Shown: positions 43,491 to 52,236 of the stretch, in pieces
Position numbering within the stretch: position 1 is the stretch's first letter
How the letters are laid out: each line of letters opens with the position of its first letter
Origin: Pseudomonas sp. M47T1
GTDB taxonomy: Bacteria > Pseudomonadota > Gammaproteobacteria > Pseudomonadales > Pseudomonadaceae
Direction of reading: 5' to 3'
Length of the DNA: 64,000 nucleotides
Assembly: GCF_000263855.1 (NCBI RefSeq)
Contig: NZ_AJWX01000009.1
Location: 118,864-182,863, forward strand
Translations under genes and position numbers: made by a program
The notes under the pieces: generated by a model
What the model was told of the DNA's origin: nothing
Seen by the model: the letters and a program-made list of their open reading frames with translations, nothing else
Database searches by the model: none

Positions 43491-44660
43491 GTGCAGCGAT
43501 ATCAAGCATTGGTCATCGGCCTGGGTGCCATGGGCGCCGCCACGGTCTATCAACTGGCCAAGGCCGGGGTCACAGTTGCCGGCATCGACCGACACCATCC
43601 TCCGCATACCTTCGGCTCCAGCCACGGCGATACACGCATCACCCGGCTTTCGGTAGGCGAGGGCGCGCAGTACGTGCCCATCGTGCGCGAGTCACACCGC
43701 ATCTGGCGGGAGCTGGAAGCTGAGTCGGGAGAATCCTTGTTTGAACAATCGGGCGTGTTGGTATTGACCTCCAGCCCCGACTTCGACCCGCACGACGCGT
43801 CCGACTTCACCCTGCGCACCCTCAAGCTGGCCCAGACCTACGGTATCGAGCACACACTGCTGAACGCCACACAGATCCGCCAGCGCTTTCCACAATTCGC
43901 CCACGTACTCGACAGCGCCATTGGCTACTTCGAGCCCGAAGGCGGCTTCCTGCGCCCCGAGCGCTGCATAGACGTGCAGCTGCGGCTCGCAGAGCAGCGC
44001 GGCGCCACCCTGTTCAAGGGTGAGACCGTCACCGGGATCAGCTCGGACGAGCAGGGCGTGACTGTCACCACCAACCTGCGCACGCTACAAGCCGACAAAC
44101 TGGTGATCAGCGCGGGGAATTGGGCGGGCGACCTGTTGGGCAGCCCGTTCGACCAGCTGCTCAGCGTCTACCGCCAGCAGCTGTTCTGGTTCGAGGCCGA
44201 TGCCGAACTGGTCGGCGCTTCGCCCACCTTCATCCTCACTCACGGCGCGGGTGACAGCAACGTCAACTACGGCTTTGCGGCGCTGCCGGGCGAAGGCAGC
44301 CTGAAAGTGGCCACCGCCCAATACCACACCGTCTCGACCCCCGACACGCTGGACCGAACCGTCTCCCCGGCGCAAGGGCAGGCCATGTACGAGCAACAGG
44401 TTCAAGGCCGCCTCGCCGGCGTCGGCCCCACAGTGGTCAAGTCCGCCGTGTGTGCCTATACCGTCACCCCGGACCACCACTTCATCATCGACGAACACCC
44501 CGCGTTGCAGCACACCCTGGTGGCGTCCCCCTGTTCGGGCCACGGCTTCAAGCACTCAGCGGCGCTGGGCAAGGCGTTCGCGCAATGGTGCCAGCACGGC
44601 AGCAGCGAGTTGGACCTATCATCGTTCTCGCTGCAGCGCTTCGCCATCCCCAGCACGTAA
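43491..44660 (+). CDS. FAD-dependent amine oxidase (SolA/sarcosine oxidase-like)
   Basis: A 389-aa monomeric sarcosine oxidase/N-methyl-L-tryptophan oxidase family protein. The GTG at 43491 is chosen because GGAG lies 6 nt upstream and the dinucleotide fold GLGAMGAATVYQLAKAG then begins at residue 9. SSHGDTRITRLSVGEG is the family's second motif, and CSGHGFKHSAALGKA near the C-terminus holds the Cys that in this family carries covalent FAD. It would oxidise a secondary N-methyl amine with O2, releasing H2O2; the substrate is unknown. Confidence 0.88.
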   Translation: MQRYQALVIGLGAMGAATVYQLAKAGVTVAGIDRHHPPHTFGSSHGDTRITRLSVGEGAQYVPIVRESHRIWRELEAESGESLFEQSGVLVLTSSPDFDPHDASDFTLRTLKLAQTYGIEHTLLNATQIRQRFPQFAHVLDSAIGYFEPEGGFLRPERCIDVQLRLAEQRGATLFKGETVTGISSDEQGVTVTTNLRTLQADKLVISAGNWAGDLLGSPFDQLLSVYRQQLFWFEADAELVGASPTFILTHGAGDSNVNYGFAALPGEGSLKVATAQYHTVSTPDTLDRTVSPAQGQAMYEQQVQGRLAGVGPTVVKSAVCAYTVTPDHHFIIDEHPALQHTLVASPCSGHGFKHSAALGKAFAQWCQHGSSELDLSSFSLQRFAIPST

Positions 44661-44666
44661 ACCATT

Positions 44667-44742
44667 GTAGGCCCTGCCTTCAGGCTGCGAAGGCCCGCGT
44701 GAACCCTGAAGATCCCCAGCGAGCCCATCACTGGCCCCGCTG
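44667..44742. repeat. Second-family extragenic repeat, degenerate copy 5
   Basis: GTAGGCCCTGCCTTCAGGCT followed by GAAGATCCCCAGCGAGCC shows the left arm and centre of the family; the right arm is eroded. It lies between convergent genes and overlaps the 3' end of the reductase gene. Confidence 0.5.
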
Positions 44743-45729
44743 AATCCCCTTGCCACTCAACCGATCCCGATCATGCGCCACCCCGAAATCCTGCAACGGC
44801 CCCTTCGGTACTATCCCGGTCGGGTTGATGGTGGCGTGGCTGGCGTAGTAGTGGTGCTTGATATGCTCGAAGTCCACCGTCTGCGCCACCCCCGGCCACT
44901 GATACAGCTCGCGCAGCCAGTTCGACAAATTCGGATAATCGGCAATACGGCGCATGTTGCACTTGAAGTGCCCGTGGTACACCGCATCAAAGCGAATGAC
45001 GGTGGTAAACAGACGCACATCCGCCTCGGTCAGGTATTCACCCGCCAGGTACCGCTTCTCGCCCAGCAACGCTTCCAGCCGATCCAACTCGGCAAACACC
45101 TCGTCGAATGCCTGCTCATACGCCGCCTGCGACGTGGCAAACCCGGCGCGATACACGCCGTTGTTCACCGCTGGGTAGATGGCATCGTTCAGCGCATCGA
45201 TGGTGGGGCGCAGCGAGTGCGGGTAAAGATCCAGCGTATTCCCGGTCAGCTCATTGAACGCGCTGTTGAACATGCGGATGATCTCCGCCGATTCATTGCT
45301 GACAATCCGCTTGAGCTGCTTGTCCCACAGCACGGGCACGGTCACACGGCCGGTGTAGTCCGGGGTTTCCGAGGTGTAGCGCTGGTGCATGAATTCGAGG
45401 CCGTCGAGCTTATCGCCCGTCGAGCCCAAGGCGGTGTCGAAGGTCCAGCCGTTTTCACGCATCAGCCAGCTCACCACCGACACGTCGATCAGGCTTTCCA
45501 GGCCTTTGAGCTGACGCACGATCAATGTGCGGTGCGCCCAAGGGCAGGCCAGCGACACATACAGGTGATAGCGGCCTGCCTCGGCCTGGAAGCCTCCTTC
45601 GCCGCTGGGGCCCGGGCGGCCGTCGGCGGTCACCCAGTGGCGGCGCTGGGCGTTTTCGCGCTGAAAGGCGCCGTCTTTGCTGCTTTCATACCACTGGTCG
45701 TGCCAGCGCCCTTCAATCAGCAGGCCCAT
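44728..45729 (-). CDS. Glutathionyl-hydroquinone reductase (YqjG/Xi-class GST)
   Basis: A 333-aa Xi-class glutathione transferase. The active-site Cys is in SLACPWAHRTLI, and the conserved Tyr-rich stretches (HQRYTSETPDYTGRVTVPVLWD) match the family that reduces glutathionyl-hydroquinones. The second ATG (MGLLIEGRW) is used because GAGGAG stands about 8 nt before it. Monocistronic. Confidence 0.92.
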   Translation of the reverse strand: MGLLIEGRWHDQWYESSKDGAFQRENAQRRHWVTADGRPGPSGEGGFQAEAGRYHLYVSLACPWAHRTLIVRQLKGLESLIDVSVVSWLMRENGWTFDTALGSTGDKLDGLEFMHQRYTSETPDYTGRVTVPVLWDKQLKRIVSNESAEIIRMFNSAFNELTGNTLDLYPHSLRPTIDALNDAIYPAVNNGVYRAGFATSQAAYEQAFDEVFAELDRLEALLGEKRYLAGEYLTEADVRLFTTVIRFDAVYHGHFKCNMRRIADYPNLSNWLRELYQWPGVAQTVDFEHIKHHYYASHATINPTGIVPKGPLQDFGVAHDRDRLSGKGIQRGQ

Positions 45730-45823
45730 GTCCTGAACTCCTCGCACACTCGATATGCATTGGAGTCCAGTGTACGAGCATCAGTTCGAATGAAAAGCGC
45801 AAAACCCCGGCACTATCTATCGG

Positions 45824-46825
45824 TTAAATCGATCTGTTGCGTGCGTCCCAGTATTGTCGGGCCAAGGTAAAGGCCTCCTCCCGGGTTTTGCCCAAACCGC
45901 GCAGCGCCAGGGCCATGGTCGACAGCACCGCCATCTCGCCATAGCTGTCGATGGCCTCACCGCGCCACACGGCCAGCAACCGGGCAGGTTCCAGGCTGGC
46001 CGGCTTCACGTGGCGTTGGGCCGACAACTGCGGCCATTCCTCGTCCCAGCTCTGGCCACCGGTGGTGCCATACAGATGGCTAGGGCTGTCGGGGTTGACC
46101 TCGATTTCACCGCCATCGCCTTTGATCACAATGGCGTGATCGCCCAGCAGCCCGCTGGCGTCGCGGTGCACCGCCTGATAACCGGGGTGGAAAATGCTCT
46201 GCAGGCCGCAGCGGGCGCCCAGCGGGTTGAGGATGCGCGCCAGCGAGTGGATCGGCGAACGCAACCCCAAGGTGTTACGCAAATCGATCATTCGCTGCAA
46301 CTGCGGCGCCCAGTCCACCAGCGGCGCGAACGCCAGGCCATGGGTATCCAGCGCCTCACCCACCGCATCCCAGGTGCGCGCCAGCGCAATGCCCACAGTG
46401 CCCAGCAACTGCTCGGTGTACATCCGCCCGGCCGTGTGCGCGCCGCCGCCATGCATCAGGATGCGCACGCCATTCGCCGCCAGGCACTTGCCTGCCAGCA
46501 AATACCAGGGCAAATGACGCTTCTTGCCAGCGTAGCTCGGCCAGTCGATGTCCACCGCCAACGCCGGCGCCTTCAGGCGCGCACGCAGGGCCTCGGTAAA
46601 CCCGGCCAGCTCCTCGGCGCTTTCCTCTTTATGGCGCAGCAGCATCAGGAAGGCGCCCAACTGGGCCTCTTCCACCTGCTCGTCCAGCAGCATACCCATG
46701 GCCTCGCGCGCTTCCTCACGGGTCAGGTTGCGCGCGCCACGCTTGCCCTTGCCCAAGGCGCGGACGAACTGGGCGAAAGGGTGTTCGGCTGGGGTTTCCA
46801 GCAGCAGGGCAGGATGGTCGGTCAT
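45824..46825 (-). CDS. TrpD2/YbiB-like glycosyl transferase family protein
   Basis: A 333-aa protein with the nucleoside phosphorylase/phosphoribosyltransferase class III fold of anthranilate phosphoribosyltransferase. The N-terminal helical domain contains LDEQVEEAQLGAFLMLLR; the catalytic part has MHGGGAHTAGRMYTEQLL where TrpD has its PRPP glycine loop, but the classical GTGGD motif is altered. TrpD2/YbiB proteins bind nucleic acid and lack TrpD activity. The ATG overlaps the tusE stop by 4 nt, tying it to the sulfur relay operon. Confidence 0.85.
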   Translation of the reverse strand: MTDHPALLLETPAEHPFAQFVRALGKGKRGARNLTREEAREAMGMLLDEQVEEAQLGAFLMLLRHKEESAEELAGFTEALRARLKAPALAVDIDWPSYAGKKRHLPWYLLAGKCLAANGVRILMHGGGAHTAGRMYTEQLLGTVGIALARTWDAVGEALDTHGLAFAPLVDWAPQLQRMIDLRNTLGLRSPIHSLARILNPLGARCGLQSIFHPGYQAVHRDASGLLGDHAIVIKGDGGEIEVNPDSPSHLYGTTGGQSWDEEWPQLSAQRHVKPASLEPARLLAVWRGEAIDSYGEMAVLSTMALALRGLGKTREEAFTLARQYWDARNRSI

Positions 46826-47157
46826 ATGCAATTGGTCGGCTTGGGCAGGCCCGCCAGCTTGGCGGCGAGTTTGGCGGGAGTGCCGTTGAACAGGCGGTTC
46901 AGGTGCGGGCTGTTGCCTTTCTCGGCGCCCAGCTTCAGCGCCGTGTACTTGATCAGCGGCCGGGTGGCCGGGGACAGCTGGAACTCCTGGTAGAACTGGC
47001 GCAACACCTCCAGCACCTCCCAGTGGTCGGGCGTCAGGGCAATACTTTCGCGCGCGGCCAGGGCCTCGGCGACGGGCCTGGACCACTCGGTCAAATCTTC
47101 CAGAAAGCCGTTCTGGTCCAGCCCAATGCGGCGGCCTTCGACAATCAGTTCGCTCAT
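46822..47157 (-). CDS. tusE: Sulfurtransferase TusE (DsrC family)
   Basis: A 111-aa final carrier that passes persulfide sulfur to MnmA. The catalytic penultimate Cys is in the C-terminal PTNCI, and DHWEVLEVLRQFYQEF is the family signature. It overlaps tusB and the TrpD2-like gene by 4 nt each. Confidence 0.95.
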   Translation of the reverse strand: MSELIVEGRRIGLDQNGFLEDLTEWSRPVAEALAARESIALTPDHWEVLEVLRQFYQEFQLSPATRPLIKYTALKLGAEKGNSPHLNRLFNGTPAKLAAKLAGLPKPTNCI

Positions 47158-47426
47158 AGCCAGGTGTTGACCTTGTCAAAATCGATGGAGAGCTGCACGA
47201 AGCCGGGGTAGTCGACCACCGTCGCGTCGGTGCTGATGCCCCGTGCCTGCACGTCCTCGGCCAGCGCATACACGCGCCCCTGAAGGTGCGCCAGGCTGTC
47301 GTTGAGCAGCGCGTACACCGCGTCGCCGGTCAGCAGCAGGCCATCGTCCTTGCCCAGCAGGCGCAGGCAACTGGCCAGGCGCTGGTCGGTAAAAGGCGAG
47401 TGAGACAACACATGCAAAGTAGCCAT
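47154..47426 (-). CDS. tusB: Sulfurtransferase complex subunit TusB
   Basis: A 90-aa DsrH-like subunit of the TusBCD heterohexamer. MATLHVLSHSPF start and GDAVYALL region fit TusB. It overlaps tusC by one base (TAATG-type junction) and tusE by 4 nt. Confidence 0.93.
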   Translation of the reverse strand: MATLHVLSHSPFTDQRLASCLRLLGKDDGLLLTGDAVYALLNDSLAHLQGRVYALAEDVQARGISTDATVVDYPGFVQLSIDFDKVNTWL

Positions 47427-47785
47427 CAGAGGGTAATCACCTGATCAAAACGGTCAACAAGGGCGGCCAGGGCGTCGTCCTCCAGCACCTGGGCTTCCAG
47501 GTTCAAGGACGCTGCGCCCACACCACGCTCGCGCAGGCTACTGGCGGCCACGAACAGTTCCTCCACGCCGAACATCGGCAGCGCCTGCACGTTGGCCGTC
47601 AGGTCTTTCTGCTGCACTTGCGCCGGTGCCTGGCCTGGCGTCAGCTGAAACACGCCATCATCCAGAAACAGCATGCCCAACGGCAGATCAAAGGCGCCGC
47701 CGGCCAGGGCGATGTCCAGCGCTTCCCGCGGGCCCAGGCCCGACCACGGCGCCTGGCGGCTGATGATCAACACAGACTTGGCCAT
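47426..47785 (-). CDS. tusC: Sulfurtransferase complex subunit TusC
   Basis: A 119-aa DsrF-like subunit. The start MAKSVLIISRQAPWSG is chosen over one 5 codons upstream. AREALDIAL-type helix (PREALDIALAGGAFD) and MLFLDDGVFQL match the family. One nucleotide separates it from tusD. Confidence 0.93.
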   Translation of the reverse strand: MAKSVLIISRQAPWSGLGPREALDIALAGGAFDLPLGMLFLDDGVFQLTPGQAPAQVQQKDLTANVQALPMFGVEELFVAASSLRERGVGAASLNLEAQVLEDDALAALVDRFDQVITL

Positions 47786-47786
47786 T

Positions 47787-48179
47787 TCACTGCCCTCCAA
47801 AGGTCACGAGGCGGTCGGCCAGCTGCGTGGCTTCATGCAATTGCCCCAGCCCGGACAGATCCCACGGCGCCGGCAGGTTTGCCGCCGGGCGGCGCCAGCG
47901 CTGAGCTTCTGCTTCATTCAGCACGCCACGGCGCAGGGCAGCAGCAATGCACACCACCGCGTCCAGACCGTGCTCGGTAATCAAGGTGCGCCACTGGGCG
48001 GCCACGTCCACTTCGTCCTGGGGGGCAACCACATTGCCCGAGGCGCTGTGCACCCCGTCCTGATAGAAGAACAGACGAACGATTTCGTGGCCGCCCGCCA
48101 GCGCCGCCTCGGCAAACCGCAGGGCGCGGCGCGAGGAGGGCGCATGGGCGGGGGAAAATACAGCGATGGCGAACTTCAT
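47787..48179 (-). CDS. tusD: Sulfurtransferase complex subunit TusD
   Basis: A 130-aa DsrE-like subunit that accepts sulfur from TusA. The active Cys is in LDAVVCIAAALRRG, as in TusD. FFYQDGVHSASGNVVAPQDE is a typical stretch. First gene of the tusDCBE-trpD2-like operon. Confidence 0.94.
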   Translation of the reverse strand: MKFAIAVFSPAHAPSSRRALRFAEAALAGGHEIVRLFFYQDGVHSASGNVVAPQDEVDVAAQWRTLITEHGLDAVVCIAAALRRGVLNEAEAQRWRRPAANLPAPWDLSGLGQLHEATQLADRLVTFGGQ

Positions 48180-48227
48180 GGCGCGGCTCTATCAGCAAAT
48201 CTGCCGGAATGATAAAGCCTGAGCGCC

Positions 48228-48260
48228 AAAAAAGCCCGCTGCACGCACCTCAGCGGGCGT
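48228..48260 (-). terminator. Terminator of the purine permease gene
   Basis: GCCCGCTG (48234-48241) pairs with CAGCGGGC (48251-48258); on the minus strand six Ts follow. The stem overlaps the last codons and the stop of the permease gene. Confidence 0.8.
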
Positions 48261-49626
48261 TGTCGTGCAACTCGGGCAGGAACCAGTTCAGCACCAGCGC
48301 ACAGATACCACCCGTGGCCACGCCCGACTCCAGCACATTGCGCAGCGCCGACGGCATGTGCGCCAGGAACTCCGGCACCTGCGCCACGCCCAGGCCCAGG
48401 GCCAGCGACACGGCAATGATCAGCAGCGCACGACGGTCCAGGTGAATGCTGGCCAGGATATTGATACCCGACGCCGCCACCGCGCCAAACATCACCATGG
48501 CCGCGCCACCCAGCACCGGCTCCGGCACCGCCTGAATCACCCCCGCCACCGACGGGAACAGCCCCAGAATCACCAGCATGCCGGCAATCCATACACCAAT
48601 ATGGCGGCTGGCAATGCCCGTCAGCTGAATCACGCCATTGTTCTGGGCAAAGATCGAGCTAGGAAAGGTATTGAACACACCCGCCAGCAACGAGTTGGCG
48701 CCGTTCACCAACACGCCACCCTTGATGCGCTGCATCCACACCGGGCCCTCCACTGGCTGCTTCGACACCTTGCTAGTGGCCGTCACGTCACCGATGGACT
48801 CCAGCGACGTCACCAGGTAAATCACCAGCATCGGAATGAACAATGCCCACGAAAAACCGAGGCCAAAGTGCAGCGGCACGGGCACCTGAAACACCGCTGC
48901 CTCATGCATGCCGGTAAAATTCAAACGGCCCATGTACCCAGCCAGCGCATAACCCACCGCCAGCGCGATGACGATGGCGCAACTGCGCATCCACACCACC
49001 GGCATGCGGTTCAGCACCACGATAATCGCCAGCACCACGCCCGACAGCAGCAGGTTATCGCCATTGGCGAAGCTGCCGTTGGCCATGGCCGAGAACCCGC
49101 CGCCCATGCTGATCAGGCCAACCTTGATCAGCGTCAGGCCAATCATCAGCACCACAATGCCCGTCACCAGGGGCGTGATCAGCCGCTTCACGAACGGCAG
49201 AATGCGCGAAATGCCCATCTCCACGAACGACCCGGCAATCACCACGCCAAAAATCGCCGCCATCACGCCTTCCACCGGCGTGCCTTGCTTCACCATCAAG
49301 GCGCCACCGGCAATCAGCGGCCCCACAAAGTTGAAACTGGTGCCCTGCACAATCAACAGCCCTGCGCCAAACGGCCCGAAACGCTTGCACTGCACAAAGG
49401 TAGCAATACCGGAAATCACCAACGACATGGACACGATCAGGTTCGTGTCATGGGGCAACACCCCCAACGCCTGGCAGATCAACAGCCCCGGCGTCACAAT
49501 CGGAACAATGATCGCCAGCAAATGCTGCAACGCAGCCAGCATCGCAATCAATGGACGGGGACGGTCTTCCAGGCCCAGCACCAGGTCTTGGCGGTCGGAC
49601 GGGGAGGGCTGTTGCGGAACAGTCAT
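48250..49626 (-). CDS. NCS2 family purine (xanthine/uracil-type) permease
   Basis: A 458-aa inner-membrane transporter with about 14 hydrophobic segments. The NCS2 signature residues are visible: SLESIGDVTATS around TM8 with the substrate-binding Glu, and FAQNNGVIQLTGIASR around TM10. QNNG rather than the uracil-type residues suggests xanthine or uric acid as substrate (XanQ/UacT branch), but this is inference. Monocistronic with its own terminator. Confidence 0.9.
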   Translation of the reverse strand: MTVPQQPSPSDRQDLVLGLEDRPRPLIAMLAALQHLLAIIVPIVTPGLLICQALGVLPHDTNLIVSMSLVISGIATFVQCKRFGPFGAGLLIVQGTSFNFVGPLIAGGALMVKQGTPVEGVMAAIFGVVIAGSFVEMGISRILPFVKRLITPLVTGIVVLMIGLTLIKVGLISMGGGFSAMANGSFANGDNLLLSGVVLAIIVVLNRMPVVWMRSCAIVIALAVGYALAGYMGRLNFTGMHEAAVFQVPVPLHFGLGFSWALFIPMLVIYLVTSLESIGDVTATSKVSKQPVEGPVWMQRIKGGVLVNGANSLLAGVFNTFPSSIFAQNNGVIQLTGIASRHIGVWIAGMLVILGLFPSVAGVIQAVPEPVLGGAAMVMFGAVAASGINILASIHLDRRALLIIAVSLALGLGVAQVPEFLAHMPSALRNVLESGVATGGICALVLNWFLPELHDNAR

Positions 49627-49781
49627 GGCAGGGCCTTGCGGAAAAAAGAGCGCAATTCTACGTACATGCCCCCCACAAGGCCACTACTGAAACACCGCCA
49701 AATCCCCGAAAAACCTGACCCAAAACTCAGCTTTGCGCCGAATCCAGCGTCGAATCCCACCTCACATTCAACACCGAACCA

Positions 49782-49870
49782 GTCACCGCTGCCGAAGGTT
49801 GCGCTGGCCCCCCCTACACTGAAAGTCTCCAGCGAGGCCTAGGGCCAGCGCAGCCTAACGGCCGCCGCTT
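49782..49870. repeat. Second-family extragenic inverted repeat, copy 6
   Basis: GTCACCGCTGCCGAAGGTTG on the left, ACTGAAAGTCTCCAGCGAGG in the centre, GGCCAGCGCAGCCTAACGGC on the right; near identical centre to copy 2. Confidence 0.8.
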
Positions 49871-49900
49871 CAACCGGCGCAACACCGAAAAGCGGCCACA

Positions 49901-49926
49901 AAAAAGCCCGCCGAAGCGGGCTTTTC
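49901..49926. terminator. yccA terminator
   Basis: AAAAGCCCGC and GCGGGCTTTT with a short centre form a symmetrical hairpin 17 nt after the yccA-like gene, with A/T runs on both sides. Confidence 0.87.
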
Positions 49927-49942
49927 CAACTCAACCGCTCAA

Positions 49943-50614
49943 TCAGTCATCACGCCCCATCAGGCCAAACAACTGCAGCAAGCTGACAAACAGGTTGTAG
50001 ATCGACACATACAGGCTGATGGTCGCCATGATGTAGTTACGCTCGCCACCCTGAATGATCGCGCTGGTCTGGAACAGGATGCACACCGACGAAAACAGCA
50101 CGAAGCCCGCGCTGATCGCCAGCTGCAACCCGCTGATCTGGAAGAACATGCTGGCAACGGTCGCACCTAGCAGCACAAAGAAGCCTGCGGTAATGAAACC
50201 ACCCAGGAAGCTCATGTCCTTGCGAGTAATCAGCACGTAAGCCGACAGGCCACCAAACACCAGCGCCGTCATGGCAAACGCCGAGCTCACCACTTCCGCA
50301 CCGCCCTGCATGTGCAGGTAACGGTTCAGGATAGGGCCCAACAGGTAACCCATGAAACCGGTCAGGGCAAAGGTGGACACCAGGCCCCAGGCCGAATCAC
50401 GCAGCTTGGTGGTCAGGAAGAACAGACCGTAGAAACCGATCAGCACCACGAAAATGTTCGGGTAGCCCACGTGCATCTGCTGCGACACGTAAGCGGTCAC
50501 GGCACTGAAGGCCAGGGTCATGGCCAGCAAACCGTAGGTGTTGCGCAGGACCTTGCTGACCTCTAGCTGGTCGGCCTGCTGCCTGCTATTGACTGCGTAA
50601 TCCTGTTCGCGCAT
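49943..50614 (-). CDS. yccA: Bax inhibitor-1 family membrane protein (YccA-like)
   Basis: A 223-aa protein with seven hydrophobic segments of the BI-1/YccA family; YccA of E. coli is a modulator and substrate of FtsH protease. The start MREQDYAVNS is preceded by AAAGGAGT at 7 nt; an ATG 16 codons upstream is unlikely. SVCILFQTSAIIQGGERNYI (TM6-7) is diagnostic. Confidence 0.93.
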   Translation of the reverse strand: MREQDYAVNSRQQADQLEVSKVLRNTYGLLAMTLAFSAVTAYVSQQMHVGYPNIFVVLIGFYGLFFLTTKLRDSAWGLVSTFALTGFMGYLLGPILNRYLHMQGGAEVVSSAFAMTALVFGGLSAYVLITRKDMSFLGGFITAGFFVLLGATVASMFFQISGLQLAISAGFVLFSSVCILFQTSAIIQGGERNYIMATISLYVSIYNLFVSLLQLFGLMGRDD

Positions 50615-50748
50615 GGCGAGACTCCTTTGGGTTGAAACCGGGTTTGAAACGTTCAGATGCAAAGATCATAACAGACCTGTGCCAAGGGGAAATGAAGAGA
50701 GTTTGACAGTGTGTTTCAATCGGGTATTATGCACGCCGCAACAAAGCT

Positions 50749-50836
50749 GGAAGCGTGGCCGAGTGGTTTAAGGCAACGGTCTTGAAAACCGTCGATGGGC
50801 AACTATCCTAGAGTTCGAATCTCTACGCTTCCGCCA
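50749..50836 (+). tRNA. tRNA-Ser (anticodon TGA)
   Basis: An 88-nt cloverleaf: acceptor stem GGAAGCG/CGCTTCC, anticodon loop CTTGAAA with TGA, a long class II variable arm, GTTCGAATC T-loop, and an encoded GCCA end. It marks the boundary between conserved chromosome and the variable region to the right. Confidence 0.96.
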
Positions 50837-50849
50837 TACATTCTCCGTT

Positions 50850-50878
50850 AGAGCCCTGATTATTCAGGGCTTTTTCGT
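50850..50878 (+). terminator. tRNA-Ser terminator
   Basis: AGCCCTGA (50852-50859) and TCAGGGCT (50864-50871) around TTAT, followed by TTTTT, 15 nt after the tRNA. Confidence 0.88.
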
Positions 50879-50994
50879 TTCTGGGACTTGGGTTTTCTGG
50901 TCAGGTCGCAGCGCATGTGTTCCGCATCGTTTCGATGCGTTCCGCAACTGCTGGCTGATTAGCCTCTACTTTGTGGGGCTTAGAATCTCGCCAA

Positions 50995-51660
50995 CACGGC
51001 GATAAACGACCTCGGAAATGCATCAAACCAAGAAGGGCAACCCATACTACTTCGGCGCGAAAGCGCATATCGGTACCGATGATGAGTCAGGTCTGGTGCA
51101 CAGCGTGGTGGTCACTGCGGCCAATGTCGCGGATGTCACCCAGGTCGACAAACTGCTACACGGCGAGGAAAACGTGGTCTGCGCCGACGCTGGCTACACC
51201 GGAGTCGACAAGCGAGAAGAACATAAAGGTCGCCCAGTGCTCTGGCAGGTCGCGGCGCGACGAAGCACCTACAAGAAATACGGCAAGCGCAGCCTTCTTT
51301 ACAAAATCATCCGCAAGATCGAGAAGGTCAAGGCGCAGACGCGAGCGAAAGTCGAACACCCATTCCGGGTGATCAAGCGGCAGTTCGGTTACACCAAGGT
51401 GCGCTTCCGTGGCTTGGCGAAAAATACGGCACAGATAGTGACACTGTTTGCGCTATCGAACCTTTGGATGGCCCGCAGACATTTACTGAGCAGCGCAGGA
51501 CAGGTGCGCCTGTGATGCAGGAAATGCCTGCTGCGGGAGGTTTTGAACAGCCGAACGCGTAAAACTGACGACGAATCTGAGCGTATTTTTGACGGGATCG
51601 CTTTTTTGAGACCTGGGGGCGAGGCTGATAGAAAATGTCGGCGTACTTCAGAGCATCCCT
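50995..51660 (+). mobile_element. Truncated IS5-family element
   Basis: Only the 3' part of an IS5-group insertion sequence remains. It begins inside the transposase frame (about 51000) and runs past the transposase stop to about 51660; exact ends cannot be fixed without the reference element. It is the first thing found after the tRNA-Ser gene. Confidence 0.65.
51018..51515 (+). pseudogene. IS5-family transposase, C-terminal half
   Basis: The 165 residues starting MHQTKKGNPYYFGAKAHIG match the second half of IS5-group DDE transposases. The second catalytic Asp lies in VCADAGYTGVDKREE and the final Glu in RAKVEHPFRVIKRQFGY. The N-terminal half, including the first Asp, is missing and no promoter is evident, so it is not functional. 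Same orientation as the IS5 fragment at 63767. Confidence 0.85.
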
Positions 51661-51810
51661 AGGGGTTGTCTGTCGCCCGGGATGTCGTTAAGGTTCGCCC
51701 CGCCGCTGCAAATTCAGCGGCACAGGATTGGCGTCCTGGGTCTCGAAGCGGAACATGATAATCGCGCATGCGGTTTTCCTGTACCCGCTGCATGGCAACG
51801 TCCTTTATGG

Positions 51811-51885
51811 GCGGAGCCGTGCGTGGGTGCCTTCGGGCACGCCGGCTAACGAGACCGGTACGCCAACCCGTACGGCTCCGTCCAC
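51811..51885 (+). ncRNA. Structured leader RNA candidate
   Basis: A strong three-way fold can be drawn: outer stem GGAGCCGT (51814-51821) with ACGGCTCC (51873-51880), a hairpin GTGCC-TTCG-GGCAC (51828-51841), and a hairpin CCGG (51843-51846) with CCGG (51856-51859). It lies 55 nt before a start codon at 51936. I recall similar GTGGGTGCCTTCGGGCACGCC leaders upstream of small genes in pseudomonads, but cannot name a family. Confidence 0.55.
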
Positions 51886-51935
51886 CTGATTGGCGTCAGG
51901 GTGACGGCATGCAAATTTCTCGTTGAGGTTTCACT

Positions 51936-52112
51936 ATGTCTGACAACACCGTGCTAGATACCGTCGTACTCCGTACTATTCGTGGCTTGGGCTATACGCG
52001 CCTTAACGACGAAGAAAAATCCTTGATTGAAAACCTGCGCTGGACCCGTTGCGGATTCCATGACCATCCGGACACCCATTCCACCGATATCCGGACACTG
52101 ATTCCACGCTGA
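51936..52112 (+). pseudogene. Small gene truncated by IS21 insertion
   Basis: ATG at 51936 opens a 58-codon frame starting MSDNTVLDTVVLRTIRG. The first 38 codons (to 52049) are chromosomal; the rest are read from the IS21 left end, ending at TGA 52110. GAGG about 10 nt before the ATG supports the start. The original product is not recognised; it may be one of the small genes that carry the leader at 51811. Confidence 0.6.
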
Positions 52113-52236
52113 TCCGGACACTCATTCCACGAGTATCCGGACACCGATTCCACGGTCATCCGGACACTTTCAGGCAGGCAGCAACGCAGGATTATTCACT
52201 ACCATCGACCTCTTTTCTCGAAGCGAAGAGGTCGTC

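Larger units (their letters stand above)
49627..49942. other. Permease to yccA intergenic region
   Basis: 316 bp without a gene. It holds the permease promoter, second-family repeat copy 6 (49782-49870) and the yccA terminator (49901-49926). Confidence 0.6.

Noticed and set aside
52066..52167. Regularly spaced repeat that looks like a short CRISPR array
   Set aside because: The units are about 10 bp with a 23-bp period, lie at an IS21 terminus and have a counterpart at the other end; they are transposase sites. No cas genes are present.
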